A stretch of DNA of 64,000 nt from Serripes groenlandicus (lineage: Eukaryota; Mollusca; Bivalvia; Cardiida; Cardiidae): assembly GCA_031761405.1 (NCBI GenBank), contig JASEVX010000013.1, positions 36,194,694 to 36,258,693 on the forward strand. Direction: 5' to 3'. Position 1 is the stretch's first letter. Each line of letters starts with the position of its first letter. Position numbers and translations under genes: made by a program. Positions 10,860 through 21,864 of this stretch are shown piece by piece. A model generated the notes under the pieces. The model saw only the letters and a program-made list of their open reading frames with translations, was not told the DNA's origin and made no database searches.

Positions 10860-11640
10860 ACACCCACTGGCTCAATTATATGATAGCCGTTGTAAAGAAA
10901 AATGGACACGTGAAATTCTGTATTGATTCAACACATTTGATCAAAGCTGCTCAAAGAGAACATCATCCATTGAAAGCAGTAGAAGAATTCATTGAATAGA
11001 TTGCTGACGCTACTGTTTTCGCAAAGGTGGACTGTAGTACACCATCATTTTGGTGAATTTAGTAAGACGGAGAAAGCACAAAGCTATGTACTGTCAATAT
11101 ACTATATGGGAGATATTCATTTAAAAGGCTTCCGTTTTGAATTGTTACTGCTTGTGAAATATACATGAGAACGGTATCAGAACTAATCGCCAATAAAGAT
11201 GAATGTGTCAATATTATAGATGGTATAATTGTATTGGGAAAACACATGAAAGAGAATTATGTAAGGCTAAAACGTGTTTCGTAAAAACAATCTGAAACTG
11301 AAAACAGAGAAATATGTTCTTCGAAAAAATGCAGTAAAATATGTAAGACATATGTTCTCAGGATCGGGAGCTAAGCTTGGCACATACAAGGTCAGAGCTG
11401 TGTAGGAAACGCCCATATCAAGGGGTATCAAAGAATTGCTAAGTATTCTTGGATATATCCATTATATAGGGAATATTCTGAAAGAATTTAAGTGAATAAT
11501 TCGAAAAGAATGTATCATGGCATTGGGGTCATGAACAGGAACAAAGATTTCAAGATTTGAAAAAGCTTATCACGAACGCTCCTGTGTTAAGTTACTATCA
11601 TCCCGGGGTAAAAGTTGACATTAACTGTCGATGCCTCTTG
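10860..11640 (+). pseudogene. Reverse transcriptase remnant
   Basis: Conserved RT blocks are recognisable: 'VVKKNGHVKFCIDSTHLIKA' and 'FAKVDCSTPSFW' near 10885-11055, and the catalytic block near 11203-11235. The usual two aspartates of the catalytic YxDD box read as D-G (11218-11223), so the enzyme would be inactive even without the stop codons that break the frame. Confidence 0.65.
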
Positions 11641-11649
11641 TAAAGAATA

Positions 11650-11963
11650 AGGTTGTGCCACAACACAAGACTGTAATTTTTATTGTTTTTGGTTATAGAG
11701 CATTAACGCAATGTCAGCAGATACATGCAAACATCGAAAAAGAAGGGTGAGCCATTGCTTTTTCAGTGAGGAAATTTCATCAATGTATTTTCGGAAGGAA
11801 AGTAGTACTTGAGACATATCACAGGCAACTACAAATCATTTGGAGAAAACCAATACACCAAGCACCATCAAGGTTACAGAGATTGCTACTTTATTTACAA
11901 TGTTATGATCTGGATGTTTTTTACAAGCCAGGCAAAACGCCTGTCGTTGCTGATATACCTTGA
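11650..11963 (+). pseudogene. RNase H domain remnant
   Basis: The longest surviving piece is open from 11766 to 11963. It shows the gypsy RNase H signature 'FHQCIFGRKVVLETYHRQLQ' followed by 'PSRLQRLLLYLQCYDLDV' and 'YKPGKTPVVAD'. The catalytic aspartate expected in the T/S-D-H motif is replaced (ETYH). Stops occur upstream. Confidence 0.75.
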
Positions 11964-12179
11964 TCATTTTTGAATGAATCGAAGGAAGAGTTTGTTGCTG
12001 ATATAACTTTCAATGAAATACATTTGGTGCAATATCTACCGTTTACGCCAAATAGTTACAATGAATTGCGGAAGTGCACTAAAGAAGACGAGAAAGTGTT
12101 CGTAGATAGCTAGACAGTACTCGAAAATTATAGATGAACTTTCGTGCATTGATGGAATACAACTTAAGAGTCAAAAGAT

Positions 12180-12972
12180 AATAATTCCACAAACAACGAA
12201 ATCATATTTACCGGATCTGATTCACGCGCAAATGGAAACTACTATTTGCTAACAGTAGATCATTATTCAAAATGGCCAGAAGATTTGCAACTAAATAATT
12301 TAAAGTCAACAGCAAAATCAATTTTCTGAAAGATCAATTTGCAAGGTACGGGATACCAGAAAAGCTGATTACTGAAAATGGAACAAACTTTGCCAGTGAA
12401 ATTTTCAGTGGATTTTAATACAATTGTGTACGTGTTACATCAGGTCCGCGTTTTCCACGTTCAAATCGTTAAGTTAGAGAGCGGTACAAACTGTGAAAAA
12501 TATGCTGAAGAATGCTAAAGATCCTTATAAAGCTCTTATGGACTATACAAATATGCGCACATTGATGGATTGAACATTTCACCCTCAAAATTGTTTCTAG
12601 ACAGAAAGCTGTTAACTGACTTACACTGTACATAAACAAAATCTTTACAGATCAAAGGAAAATCTTCAAAAATCATGAAGAAACAAGGAAAAAAACAAAA
12701 AACAACCGATGTATCATTATAAACATGAAGGGACTGAGCTAAATTCGTTTACAGAGGGATATAAGGTTATTAACGTCATGAAAATAAATGGATTCCTGGA
12801 AGACACAAACAACATCACCACTTACAAATCAGACATGGATTTCAATGATCATCGAATAAATCCGTCATCCAACGCTCCAAACGTTCACATAGAGCCAATC
12901 AAGTACCAACAATCACCAAAGACGCAAACAGAGTACAAACCGCACCGCCTGACAGATTTGGAGATTTTGTGA
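12180..12972 (+). pseudogene. Integrase core and pol C-terminal remnant
   Basis: 'VDHYSKWPE' at about 12256-12282 and, in another frame, 'YGIPEKLITENGTNFASEIF' at about 12346-12405 match the gypsy integrase core. The second catalytic aspartate position reads E (TENG). Frame changes and stops separate them. The open frame at 12709-12972 is probably the C-terminal pol tail, less certain. Confidence 0.6.
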
Positions 12973-13526
12973 AATAATGTGTTATGAAATATTCATCATA
13001 AGTATCATAATCAGTGTATTTATATATAATCAGTGTGAGTGTTTGACTGGATATAATTATAATCAATGCAGAAAAAGTAATTTTCAAAATTGTGTTTTTC
13101 TAATTCGCTCTGCTGGATTTAAACTAGTGGTTCATTCGTATATAGTATACGGTACTCATTCCATATTTTTAGTTAATTTATCTTAAAAGCGAAAAAGAAA
13201 ACATATCATATCATTCTAATGGCTATGTTATAGTTCTTGTTAAGATACCACAATTGAATAATTATATGTAAATGTCTTTATCTTACACTCAGGACGTTAT
13301 CAAAACGGACACTTAATGTAATTGCCTTTAATTACCAGAAACGCTCTCCAGATGTTTACAATGTGTGTGGCCTGAAATGACATTGTAGCAAGTTACATTT
13401 TCCTTCGCGAATCTCGTTCATTCTCAAGATGCATGCTGTATTTCATGTATTGTCTAGATGATGGGTATGCATTAAAACTCTGATTGTTGGCTGAATGAAA
13501 TCAATAACGTTTATTAATATTACGTG

Positions 13527-13615
13527 GCTGATGCTCTACCCCTATACCGTAGTCCTTCTCGTAGCTGTCATGTGAGGAAGGGCATATTCTTATTAAATGC
13601 TAGTTGTAGACCTTG
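13527..13615 (-). repeat. tRNA-derived repeat, right of the gypsy insertion
   Basis: 'gctgatgctctacccctata' through 'agtccttctcgtagctgtca' and 'gtagacc' matches the repeat copies at 9283-9625. It is most likely the remainder of the copy split by the retrotransposon. Confidence 0.5.
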
Positions 13616-13668
13616 GGGTCATGAAAACGTGTCCTGTCGCAGTGATGTAACTAACGGCATCACACTCC

Positions 13669-14098
13669 TTTAACACTTTCCGACATATACGTATTTAAGG
13701 AGATGACTTTTGTTATTACTATTTTTGTTACATTGATTTCAACATAAGTGTCAGAATAAACATCAGATGACTTTGAAAGTATACTTACTGATTCATATAA
13801 ACCAGGAAAAGCATGCCGGTAGTTATGGTGCTTTTGATAGCAGTGTGAGGATAACGACTGATTTATAGGTACCGGGATAATCATGCCGGTAGTTTTTGTG
13901 CTCAGATTCATAAGGAAAGCATAACCACCGGATTCGTCGGTGCCAGAATAAACATACCTGTACATGATTGTGCTCTTTCCCATTTCTACTTTTTCAACAA
14001 AATATTAAAAGTTTCATTTATATAGATAGTACATTTTTTGAAAATATGCTTTCAAATTCGTTTGTTGTATATTTGTTGTATGTGGGGAAAGGTTAAAC
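13669..14098. mobile_element. Element with palindromic-family ends and a different interior
   Basis: The left end 'tttaacactttccgacata' and right end 'tgtatgtggggaaaggttaa' are the inverted termini of the palindromic family, but the interior is unrelated. It holds imperfect repeats with 'atgccggtagtt' (about 13812 and 13882) and 'ccagaataaac'. A minus-strand open frame of 107 codons (13660-13983) lies inside; it matches nothing I recognise and follows the repeat, so I do not call it a gene. Confidence 0.45.
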
Positions 14099-14264
14099 AG
14101 GACACTCTGTAATTGAACCGAATTGTTGAATAACTTAAAGACTTGTCTCATTTGTCCTTCAACTAATGGATTCAAAGATCCATGAAGGAATGCAGTCCAT
14201 ATACTAGTATACTTTTCTCACTGGTTCAAGATAATAAAAAACCTTTGGTTTTTTGATTGCTTAA

Positions 14265-14460
14265 GTAGAGAAGTGACCCCGGCATTCGCCTAGAAAGAGA
14301 GAGACTTGGGTTTGGTTCCCGGTACAGTAATGTCAAAGAGTAGTGGTTTCCCTCATTGGTGCTTAGGGTTGTGGTTATACTATTGCGATAGCTTGAGATG
14401 CCTTGTTGTTTATGTTCACTGTTGAAGCAGGCGTTACTCCGTTGTTATACAATTTGAACA
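14265..14460 (+). repeat. tRNA-derived SINE remnant
   Basis: The tRNA-like head has 'ggcattcgcctagaaagaga' and a decayed B box ('gggtttggttcccgg'), followed by 'gtggtttccctcattggtgc' and a short body. This layout is common in bivalve SINEs. No intact A box. Confidence 0.4.
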
Positions 14461-16345
14461 CAGACGAAACTGTCGGAGAAACATATAAGGGTAAAATTAA
14501 ACATGTACACCATTAATAAAGAACGGTGTTAAATATGCACGTCCAGACACACGCTATCATATAAAGGACTATGCTAACTTATTTCCGTCAACTGTTAGAT
14601 CGTCGGGCGTAGCTATTAAAGGCGGATTCGTATTTTATAATAAGGTAAGACATTTTGTCTGTCTGTCTGTATGTATGTGTCTTTCTCTAAAAACAATAAA
14701 TTCACCTTTCGCTCCCAGTATTTATGTTTGACTGTCATATACTAACACACGATATTGAATGAATAATCTGCAAATATAAATAAATTCCCGTTTGCTAATA
14801 TAACATGTTTTTGCTTACCTCAAAGCTTCTGTCTCTGTTTTTTAAATTGAACACTTTCCCACAGAAGGTGTCTGCATGTGTGAACATGGTTCAGAATCGG
14901 GTATGCATCAGGTATACGTTGACACGATTAACCTGACTCTGACCCGTGTGCAAAGACCTATAGTACATGTATTATGATGCGTGGTATATCTTGAACACGT
15001 TGAACTGTCAAAATATCAATTTACATATCATTATGGAATGCTCACTGACCTAACAACACTAAGGTAGGAAGAGTTCAATGTATAGAAGGAGCATTTATAT
15101 CTATCACGAATTGTTTTATGAAAATAGTACACATAGGGAGAAGTAAAACACATTTTCGATTCGGTGAAAACACAGGTACGCTAATATAGCGTTGCACAGT
15201 TTGGGCGTTTAATTTAAGAATCGGATATACAATAAGTAAGTGGATTATGAGCCTTGTACTAATAATTATCAGTACATGTATTATAATGCATATGATTTAG
15301 TCTTCAACGCTGACCTGTCACAAGTTGAATAAGTAACAATATCAATTTACATCAACTCAATAACACTAATTACTCCTTACTTTGAATTTCATATTTAACT
15401 TTTAATTTTTGGAATATTTAATGACAATTGGATAAAATACCAACATAACACTGCTTTTTCTATGAAAACGTAACAATTATAACATTAATGAAGGTCTGAA
15501 TTAGTTTTACTTTTATACTGAGGTTTTCTGTCGAATAAGAGCACATACATATCAAGTTTGACCGCAGTTTGGCTTAATGACTGTTCTGCCACTGTTCGAA
15601 ATGTAGTCTTCCCATTGATATGTCCTTATAAGGATTTAATTACGTAAGGATGTCATAAGTCTTCGAGTGCGTCTGCGTCCGTCGGCGACGTCATCAATAC
15701 GTAGCCACGATGTTTTAAACGAGTTTGGGTCGCTGCCTAAAACCTAGCTACCTAAAATGGACAAAAAATTAAAACTTACCTCAGATCATGCACTGCATAT
15801 TATATATGGACGAAAACACAATGATTTAAATTATGTTAAAGTATATAAGTTTAACACTAAACGACATTATTTATGTACTTGTGGCACATCAAGTCTTAAA
15901 CTACTTAACTTTATGTTTTTGTCGCATGCCAGTCAAATGATAATACGGGTAGGTATGCACGAACGCAAACAACCTCGAAATGCTCGTGCATCAGTTCGAT
16001 TCAGGTAGAACACACGTTTGGTGTCCGACTTCATTTGTCAGTAAACAATGACTAATGTGTGCTTAGTTAACATACGAAATTTTGTAAATTGCTTTTGTAT
16101 AATAAAACAGACATTTAAATTAAATTAGAGGAGTTGCAAAAGTATTTAAATATATAATTATAGAGTGTTCATTGACCGTGACCTAGCAGTCGCATTGTAG
16201 CAACAATTCAATGATTTGAGGGAAAACATTCATTTTTGTTAGAAGTGCGATAGTTTTGTAAAAGCTTGGGAACACCATTTCTACCAAATTCATACGGCCA
16301 AAGAAATCTTGGCTGAATTACGAATACAAACATAAGCAAAGGTAA
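14461..16345. other. No supported gene
   Basis: AT-rich. Contains a TCTG/TATG microsatellite near 14660 and a few loosely repeated phrases ('agtacatgtattataatgc' near 14961 and 15272). An 83-codon open frame (15757-16008) starts with ATG but has no recognisable domain and no surrounding gene signals. Confidence 0.5.
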
Positions 16346-16371
16346 CCCCCCCCCCCCCCCCCCCCCCCCCC
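16346..16371. repeat. Poly-C tract of 26 bases
   Basis: An uninterrupted homopolymer. Its length is likely to be variable or mis-sized by sequencing. It explains the poly-glycine in a minus-strand reading frame across it. Confidence 0.9.
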
Positions 16372-16574
16372 AAACAAAAATATACAAATTTCTGAATGTA
16401 TAAATATCATATTTAAATGTAATAAAGGATAATGATATCACTGCGCCCGCACCCCCTCCCCCAGTTTGTTACCGCCTGAACGAATTATAACCCTTTGCTC
16501 CCTCTAGTAACAGAAATAGTTGAGAAACCTATATTCCTTCTGACAAAGTAGATTTGTTTGTGATAATTGAATAG

Positions 16575-16810
16575 CATTTTTTGCCACTTGCAGATGAGTT
16601 TGCAGCAGAAGACTCTTGAAAACATAAAGAACAATATCTCGATTTGCCACAATGATTTCTATGCTATTCTGAAATATTCATAACAATAAACCTGAGATAT
16701 TAACCCTTACATATATGCAGACCCTTTGTGAAGAAATTTGGAAATATTGTGGCCAATGTAGAAATTGCGTGGTATATTCATTGTCTAGGGAGAACTTGCT
16801 GCGGCATCAG
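16575..16810. repeat. Palindromic short element, remnants
   Basis: 'gtttgcagcagaagactctt' with 'gaaaacataaag' and 'gatttgccacaatg', then 'aatattgtggccaatgtaga'. The order is scrambled and the palindrome is not intact. Confidence 0.4.
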
Positions 16811-16814
16811 AAAG

Positions 16815-18430
16815 GGTGAAATTTGCCAAATTTTTAAAAATATTCGCCTCTGAATTAGCTTGTCTGATACCAATTCAAGGTGGTATAACGTTATTATTGA
16901 ATACATCTTAACACATATAATCACATTGATTGGTTGTTAAACACGGCAAACCAGCGGGATAAGAAAAGGGGCAAAATGACAAAATGTTAAAACTACATTC
17001 TTATGAAAGTGCTTGTCTGTTTTCAAGACAATTTAGCAGAACTATTTGTTAAGTGACCCTCTACATGTTTAAGTATTATTAATTAGTTGATTGCCGTAGA
17101 AAACAGGTTGCATCTAAACAGGGGAAATTGAACGTTTAGCTACAAATAACATTTCATAATTATCAACCGGACAAAAAAAGGACTGTTCTTTTGGCGGGCC
17201 TTTTCTTAATTATGTTCAAAGATATGTGTAGAACTCTTGTTTGTGCGGTATCTGAGAAAGAGAGTAAAATGCCCAATATTTAAAAATTAGTGCCCGATTA
17301 CAAGTTTATTTAGTAGAAATGTTTCTTCCGAGACTTTCTACGAAAATTGTTCAAGCAATATTAATTGATTGAAAAAGGAAGAGCTAGGCGGCATCCGAAA
17401 AGGGCAAAATGATAACCTTTTAAAACTCTATTCTTATGAAAGTGCTTGTCTTATTTGTTGCCTCTGCGACCCTCTTCATAATTCTTTAAAGGGACTGAAC
17501 ACCATAATGGTCCAAAATCGTTATATTTTATACGTATTCTAATTAATCCACAATACGTCGATATATATGTAACGGAATGTTGTAGAAGGTCGTACAAGTC
17601 TTGTTTTTCATTATTTCATAGGAAATAAGCAGTTAAAAAAAGGTCCGCTCCGTGTTTTACCGTTTAAAAATACCTTGGAATTTCCTCTTGCTCATTTGAA
17701 TTTGTGGATTCAATTCGGCATTCTCTAACACTATCGACTCATTACATTCATGTATGCGTGAGTGTAAGGAACGACAAATCTGCGAAGGAGATTGTCAATT
17801 CGGTTTAAGTGAGCACGTCATAAATATACAGCGATATTTTTTGATTTACTGGGTTACTAACCCAATAGATTTTACAATGCAAAATAACGAAAAATCTCCG
17901 CAATGTTAATAGTGTGCATATATTGTAGTACATTAGTCAGCAAATATCAATGCCGTACATGCAAAAACATCAAGGTAATAGTAATTTTTAACAATTTTCT
18001 TTTTTTTTCGCTTTTTTTTCATATGGGATTCAGTCCCTTTAAGCCATATTGATTGGATGAAAGACATAGGCACCAGGCGGAACCGGAAAAGGGTAAATTA
18101 AGCAGGAAGGGAGTAAAATGCCTAAACTGTAAATATTCTCTGAATCTGTTGGTCAGATTCCAAGATTATTTATTACAAATGTTCTTGAGTGACACTTTAC
18201 ACGATTTGCTTAAGCCGTATTGATTGGTTGAAAAACATGGAAGCTAGAAGGAGTCAGAAAATCTGCAAAAGGATGAACTTAAAAGGTTCCTTTTCTATTC
18301 AAGTGTTCGTCTGATTTCAAGATACATCTGTAATCTGTTTAAGCCATATTAATTGATTTGAAACGATAGCTGCCATGCTGCATCAGGATAGGGATAAAAT
18401 GAACGTTTAGCTTTAAACAAAATCTCCTCC
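16815..18430. repeat. Degenerate tandem repeat, 130-170 bp units, interrupted by a MITE
   Basis: Recurring phrases are 'attgattggttgaaaaac', 'ggcatcagaaaagggcaaaa' and 'tcttatgaaagtgcttgtct', starting near 16927, 17091, 17365, 18049, 18218 and 18350. Units are irregular and diverged. The element at 17490-18038 is inserted in one of them. Confidence 0.6.
17490..18038. mobile_element. MITE with AGGGACTGAA ends and TTAA target duplication (piggyBac type)
   Basis: The left terminus AGGGACTGAA (17490-17499) and right terminus TTCAGTCCCT (18029-18038) are perfect inverses. Both are flanked by TTAA (17486-17489 and 18039-18042). Interior is 549 bp AT-rich without coding capacity. The TTAA duplication is the hallmark of piggyBac insertion, though superfamily is inferred from the target site only. 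The surrounding repeat unit reads through if the element is removed. Confidence 0.8.
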
Positions 18431-19204
18431 CAAACAATTGGACTAATATCAGCCAAACTTCACGGGAATATTTCTTTGGTGGTCCTCTTACAAACTGTTC
18501 ACAGATTTAATATCATAACAAATATCCTTTATTGATAAGTCTCATTTACATTCTCCACTCCTAGCAGTTTCATTCACGTACCTGATTAAGTTTTATCCGA
18601 TATTAGCAGTAACACATATGCTACATAGCTATCACTCAGGTGATCGATATAGGGCCAGTATTGCCCTCTATTTTGGAGATGTAAAATTGTTTGTACATTA
18701 TTACATTATTACATTGTTTTTGGTTTAAGCCTTTTTACATTAATCTGTTCATTTTCATACACATTTCCTGTCAAAATAAAAACTGCAATAAATTTAGTTT
18801 ATCAATCAAAACATCATTCAAAACACATCTGTTTAGGTAGATGACACTGTTAAGTGTATTGTTATCAATGAAAACAGTACTATATTGTATTAATAAATTG
18901 CATACTCTGCATCAGCTTGTTCAGTACAGTCAATAAATTGGAAGATACTGCACTGTCATGAATGTTCCTGGTTGGATTTCCGTGGAGCTATTGGGCAATA
19001 TGATAATTAAAAAGTACTTTCCGAATGATATATTCGGAGTTGGGTCAATATTTCACAAGACCATCAAGCATTTATGATCTTTATGCACTTCTGCATCTCC
19101 GCTTAACAGTTCACAATTATACTTATAGTACTTTCAGTACATTGATTAATTGTTGATTAATTTTGAAAAATAAACACGAAGATAAAATCAGTATACTTTT
19201 GATA
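18431..19204. other. No recognisable feature
   Basis: AT-rich non-coding sequence with no gene, RNA or clear repeat that I can support. Confidence 0.5.
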
Positions 19205-19935
19205 TTGGTGAAAATTATTTTCCGCCATAATCATAATAAAGGCATTGCACAACTGTCTGAATCAGGTAAACATAGTCAAGTAATACTGAATTGATGAAAC
19301 GTTACTCAATTTAAACACAACCTATTTTGTGTATACGATATGAGCTATTTATGAGTCATTACTTGATACAAAGTGAGTCGATCCATATTTAACATTATGC
19401 ATGATCAGTGTGTATGATGTTCAATGGAGTTAACATCTTCGATAAATTTCGTATAGTAACTTATTGCCATTTATACCGACATTGACACAATGTTAAAACA
19501 ATACCAAAGTGCACTTGACATAGGCATTGTGTTCTTATCATGGTGAGAAAAACAGGTATTTTTGTGTTATTGTTGAAAACGCGTGTACGCTATTATCATA
19601 ATAGATAGCTTTTTTCCAAAGGTTCGAATCCGGTGAGGACATTATTGTCAAGTAATACAGAGTTGATAATACGCTTCTCAATATACACACCTTGTTTTAA
19701 TTATTTACGAACAATATGGACTGTGCGCAGTGGAGTCATTATTGAATACATAGAGTGTCGATCTAGATTTAACACTATGCTTTATCAGTGTATATAATGT
19801 TCAAAACAGTTTTATTGTATACTTTCTTGTAGTAATTGACATCGATATTGATCGTGACGCAGTGCTTAAAGAAAGGCAAAGCTACACATGACAAAGGTAT
19901 TAGGTTCTCAACCAACGCATTTTGATTTGTGTACT
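19205..19935 (+). repeat. Two diverged copies of a ~370-bp unit upstream of the B-box gene
   Basis: Shared ordered blocks are 'gtcaagtaatac' (19275 and 19647), 'gagtcgatccatatttaaca' against 'gtgtcgatctagatttaaca', 'atcagtgtgtatgatgttca' against 'atcagtgtatataatgttca', and a distal 'gacattgacacaatgtt' against 'gatattgatcgtgacgcagt'. Related sequence lies upstream of the pseudogene at 62743-63065. It may include promoter or first-intron sequence of the gene, but no TATA box or transcription start could be fixed. Confidence 0.55.
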
Positions 19936-19986
19936 TCCATGTTTGACTGCTTTTTGAAATCGACCTTATAACATGTTATCCTTTTT

Positions 19987-20022
19987 ATTTCTCGGCATGT
20001 TGAAGAAAACGGTCCGTGACAC
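19987..20022 (+). repeat. Decayed duplicate of the splice-acceptor/start region
   Basis: 'ttatttctcggcatgttgaa' followed by 'gaaaacgg' repeats, about 104 bp upstream, the sequence that precedes the real start ('ttatttcacggcaggttgaa', 'gaaaatgg'). In this copy the acceptor AG and the ATG are both lost (cat for cag, acg for atg). Confidence 0.6.
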
Positions 20023-20090
20023 AATACCAAGAATAAAAATAAACCGACACTTTATAATTTTTCTGTCGCCGTAATAACTATAAATCATCC

Positions 20091-20114
20091 TTATTTCACG
20101 GCAGGTTGAAGAAA
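20091..20114 (+). promoter_or_regulatory. Probable 3' splice site and short 5' UTR of the B-box gene
   Basis: 'cttatttcacggcag' ends in AG 11 bases before the ATG and has a pyrimidine-leaning tract. The paralogous pseudogene keeps a 'tttatttcacag' acceptor the same short distance before its ATG. This suggests an intron in the 5' UTR, with the whole coding sequence in the next exon. The upstream exon was not located. Confidence 0.5.
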
Positions 20115-21824
20115 ATGGCCGAAGCAAATCAAACAAACATGTCCGAGGAAGATCCAACTGAGATGTGCGACCCTTGTTCATTCAGGGGTATCAACACACA
20201 GGCAGGAACCTTCTGCCACGTATGTTCAGAATATCTTTGTGATATATGTGAAGCAGTCCATCGCAGTGCTAAAGCATTACGTGATCATGAGCTTAAACCA
20301 CTTGAAGATTCACAGAGACTGTCAATTAAACAGAAGGCACTGATTTCGTCAATTATGACCTGTGACGTCCACCGGACATATACCCTTACCCTGTTCTGCG
20401 TCAACGATAACGTACCCATATGCAGTGTGTGTAAATCAGCGAAACACAGAAAATGTAACACGGAGACCATTAAGCAAATCTCGAAAGAAGCTAAGAGAAA
20501 GAACGACGTCTTTCAATGCCCTGGGAATGCCAAAACTTTAACATCTGAGTTAAAAGAAATTAAAGATTCGAGAGAAAAAGATAAAGAAGTGATACAGGAT
20601 TGCTCTAGAAATTGTATTGAAGAAGTAATGAAAATCAAACATCAAATCGTCGATTGGGCCGAAAAGCTTGCAAAGGATACGAAGGACGAGATAGTAGATA
20701 AACAACATCAGTATCTTGCTGAAATTGAAGGGGATATAAAAGCAGTAGTTGAGGTCGCCAAACAGATGCAACTAATCGTTAACACGTTTGAAACCCTCGG
20801 GCAAGTTATTGAAGATGCGACATTTGTCCTCATGATGAAAGAAAAAGTAAACATTGAAGACTGTAACGAAATGAAAGAGGACCTTCTGAAACAAAGAAAG
20901 TCGATTACGTTAGAGTTCAAGCAGTCTGAAAAACTCGAGACCGTACTATCAGAAATAACTTCAATGGGCAAACTGAAAGTCAATGAGAAACAGATCAGTA
21001 AACCTGACACCCTTAACATACAAGAACATCAGTTTTGTTTCCAGGACCTATCCTCTACGACAACCCAGAAAGTCATTGACGCGGGAACCAAGGGTGTCAC
21101 AGGGTGTGCATTTTTCCCAGACGGTGAACTAGTCGTTTGTGATTACGGCAATAAATGCGTCAAAATATTGACGAATGACTTTACATTAAAGAACGAATCG
21201 AGTATTGGATCCAATGTCTTTGATGTTGTGGTTGTGTCTAAGACCGAGATCATCGTAACTGTACCATATACAAAGAGTCTCCAGATCTTAAATGTTTCTG
21301 ATAACATTATGAAGGGTAAATCTATTCCTCTAGGAATAAGATGTTGGGCAATTGACTGTAAACACGATAATCTATATGTCAGTTGTCATGATGACAATGG
21401 GAAGGGAGGAATGGTAAAGGTCCTGACGATGGATGGTGTTACCGTGAACACTTTTAACGTTAGTGAGGGATATCCTAACTACTTCGCCGTAAATAGTTCC
21501 GTCGACAGAATCCTAGTTAGTACTGTTCACTTTGGTGTATTCTGTATAGATACAACTGGTAACCCAATGTATACGTATTCTGACAGTCAGCTTGGCCGTG
21601 ACCGTGGTTTGTTGTTTGATTCGAATGACAACTTCATGGTTTGTGGGGAAGGTACCAACAATATAAACGTGGTGAAGAGTGACGGTACCCGACATAAAGT
21701 TCTTCTTACCGGTGATGACGGCGTGAACCAGCCTCGTTGTTTGGCTTACAGACACAGTGATAACACACTGGTTGTTGGACAATGGACAACACGAAAATCC
21801 ATTTTGGCCTTTTCATTCCAGTAG
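20115..21824 (+). CDS. RING-less TRIM-like protein: two B-boxes, coiled coil, NHL-type beta-propeller
   Basis: A 569-residue protein from a single exon. I start at the ATG at 20115 (A at -3, G at +4, strong context); the open frame extends only three codons further, with no ATG. Residues 18-58 form a B-box1-like zinc site (C18, C21, C34, C37, C42, C45, H49, H58). Residues 83-114 form B-box2 (C83, H86, C95, D98, C103, C106, H111, C114). Residues about 120-290 are charged and helical, as expected of the TRIM coiled coil. From about 325 to the end, repeated 'G..F.pDG.lvvcD..n..v' patterns indicate an NHL/six-bladed-propeller-like domain. There is no RING, so E3 ligase activity cannot be assumed. 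Such proteins are massively expanded in bivalves, and some are linked to innate immunity or RNA binding; the role here is unknown. No polyadenylation signal was identified downstream, where a palindromic repeat starts at 21865. Confidence 0.9.
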   Translation: MAEANQTNMSEEDPTEMCDPCSFRGINTQAGTFCHVCSEYLCDICEAVHRSAKALRDHELKPLEDSQRLSIKQKALISSIMTCDVHRTYTLTLFCVNDNVPICSVCKSAKHRKCNTETIKQISKEAKRKNDVFQCPGNAKTLTSELKEIKDSREKDKEVIQDCSRNCIEEVMKIKHQIVDWAEKLAKDTKDEIVDKQHQYLAEIEGDIKAVVEVAKQMQLIVNTFETLGQVIEDATFVLMMKEKVNIEDCNEMKEDLLKQRKSITLEFKQSEKLETVLSEITSMGKLKVNEKQISKPDTLNIQEHQFCFQDLSSTTTQKVIDAGTKGVTGCAFFPDGELVVCDYGNKCVKILTNDFTLKNESSIGSNVFDVVVVSKTEIIVTVPYTKSLQILNVSDNIMKGKSIPLGIRCWAIDCKHDNLYVSCHDDNGKGGMVKVLTMDGVTVNTFNVSEGYPNYFAVNSSVDRILVSTVHFGVFCIDTTGNPMYTYSDSQLGRDRGLLFDSNDNFMVCGEGTNNINVVKSDGTRHKVLLTGDDGVNQPRCLAYRHSDNTLVVGQWTTRKSILAFSFQ

Positions 21825-21864
21825 ATATAACACACGAACGTTCGTTTATCATGGTTCCTCTACT

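Larger units (their letters stand above)
9627..13525 (+). mobile_element. Degenerate Ty3/gypsy LTR retrotransposon
   Basis: Order gag, protease, reverse transcriptase, RNase H, integrase is readable on the plus strand, with many stops and frame changes. A shared terminal segment ('actctgattgttggctgaat', then a run ending 'attaatat') occurs at 9680-9735 and 13467-13521, marking the LTR remnants. A candidate primer-binding region 'tggtgtcagaac' begins at 9773, after the left LTR. It is inserted in the tRNA-derived tandem repeat. All coding parts are dead, so this is a non-autonomous relic. Confidence 0.8.

Noticed and set aside
15757..16008. 83-codon plus-strand frame starting with ATG
   Set aside because: No domain, no conserved pattern and no neighbouring gene structure; length is within chance for this composition.
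16208..16441. Minus-strand frame with poly-glycine
   Set aside because: The glycine run is the poly-C tract and nothing else supports coding.
20106..20114. Start of the B-box protein at a TTG three codons before the ATG
   Set aside because: Eukaryotic initiation at the ATG at 20115 has strong context, and the paralogue keeps the ATG at the equivalent place.
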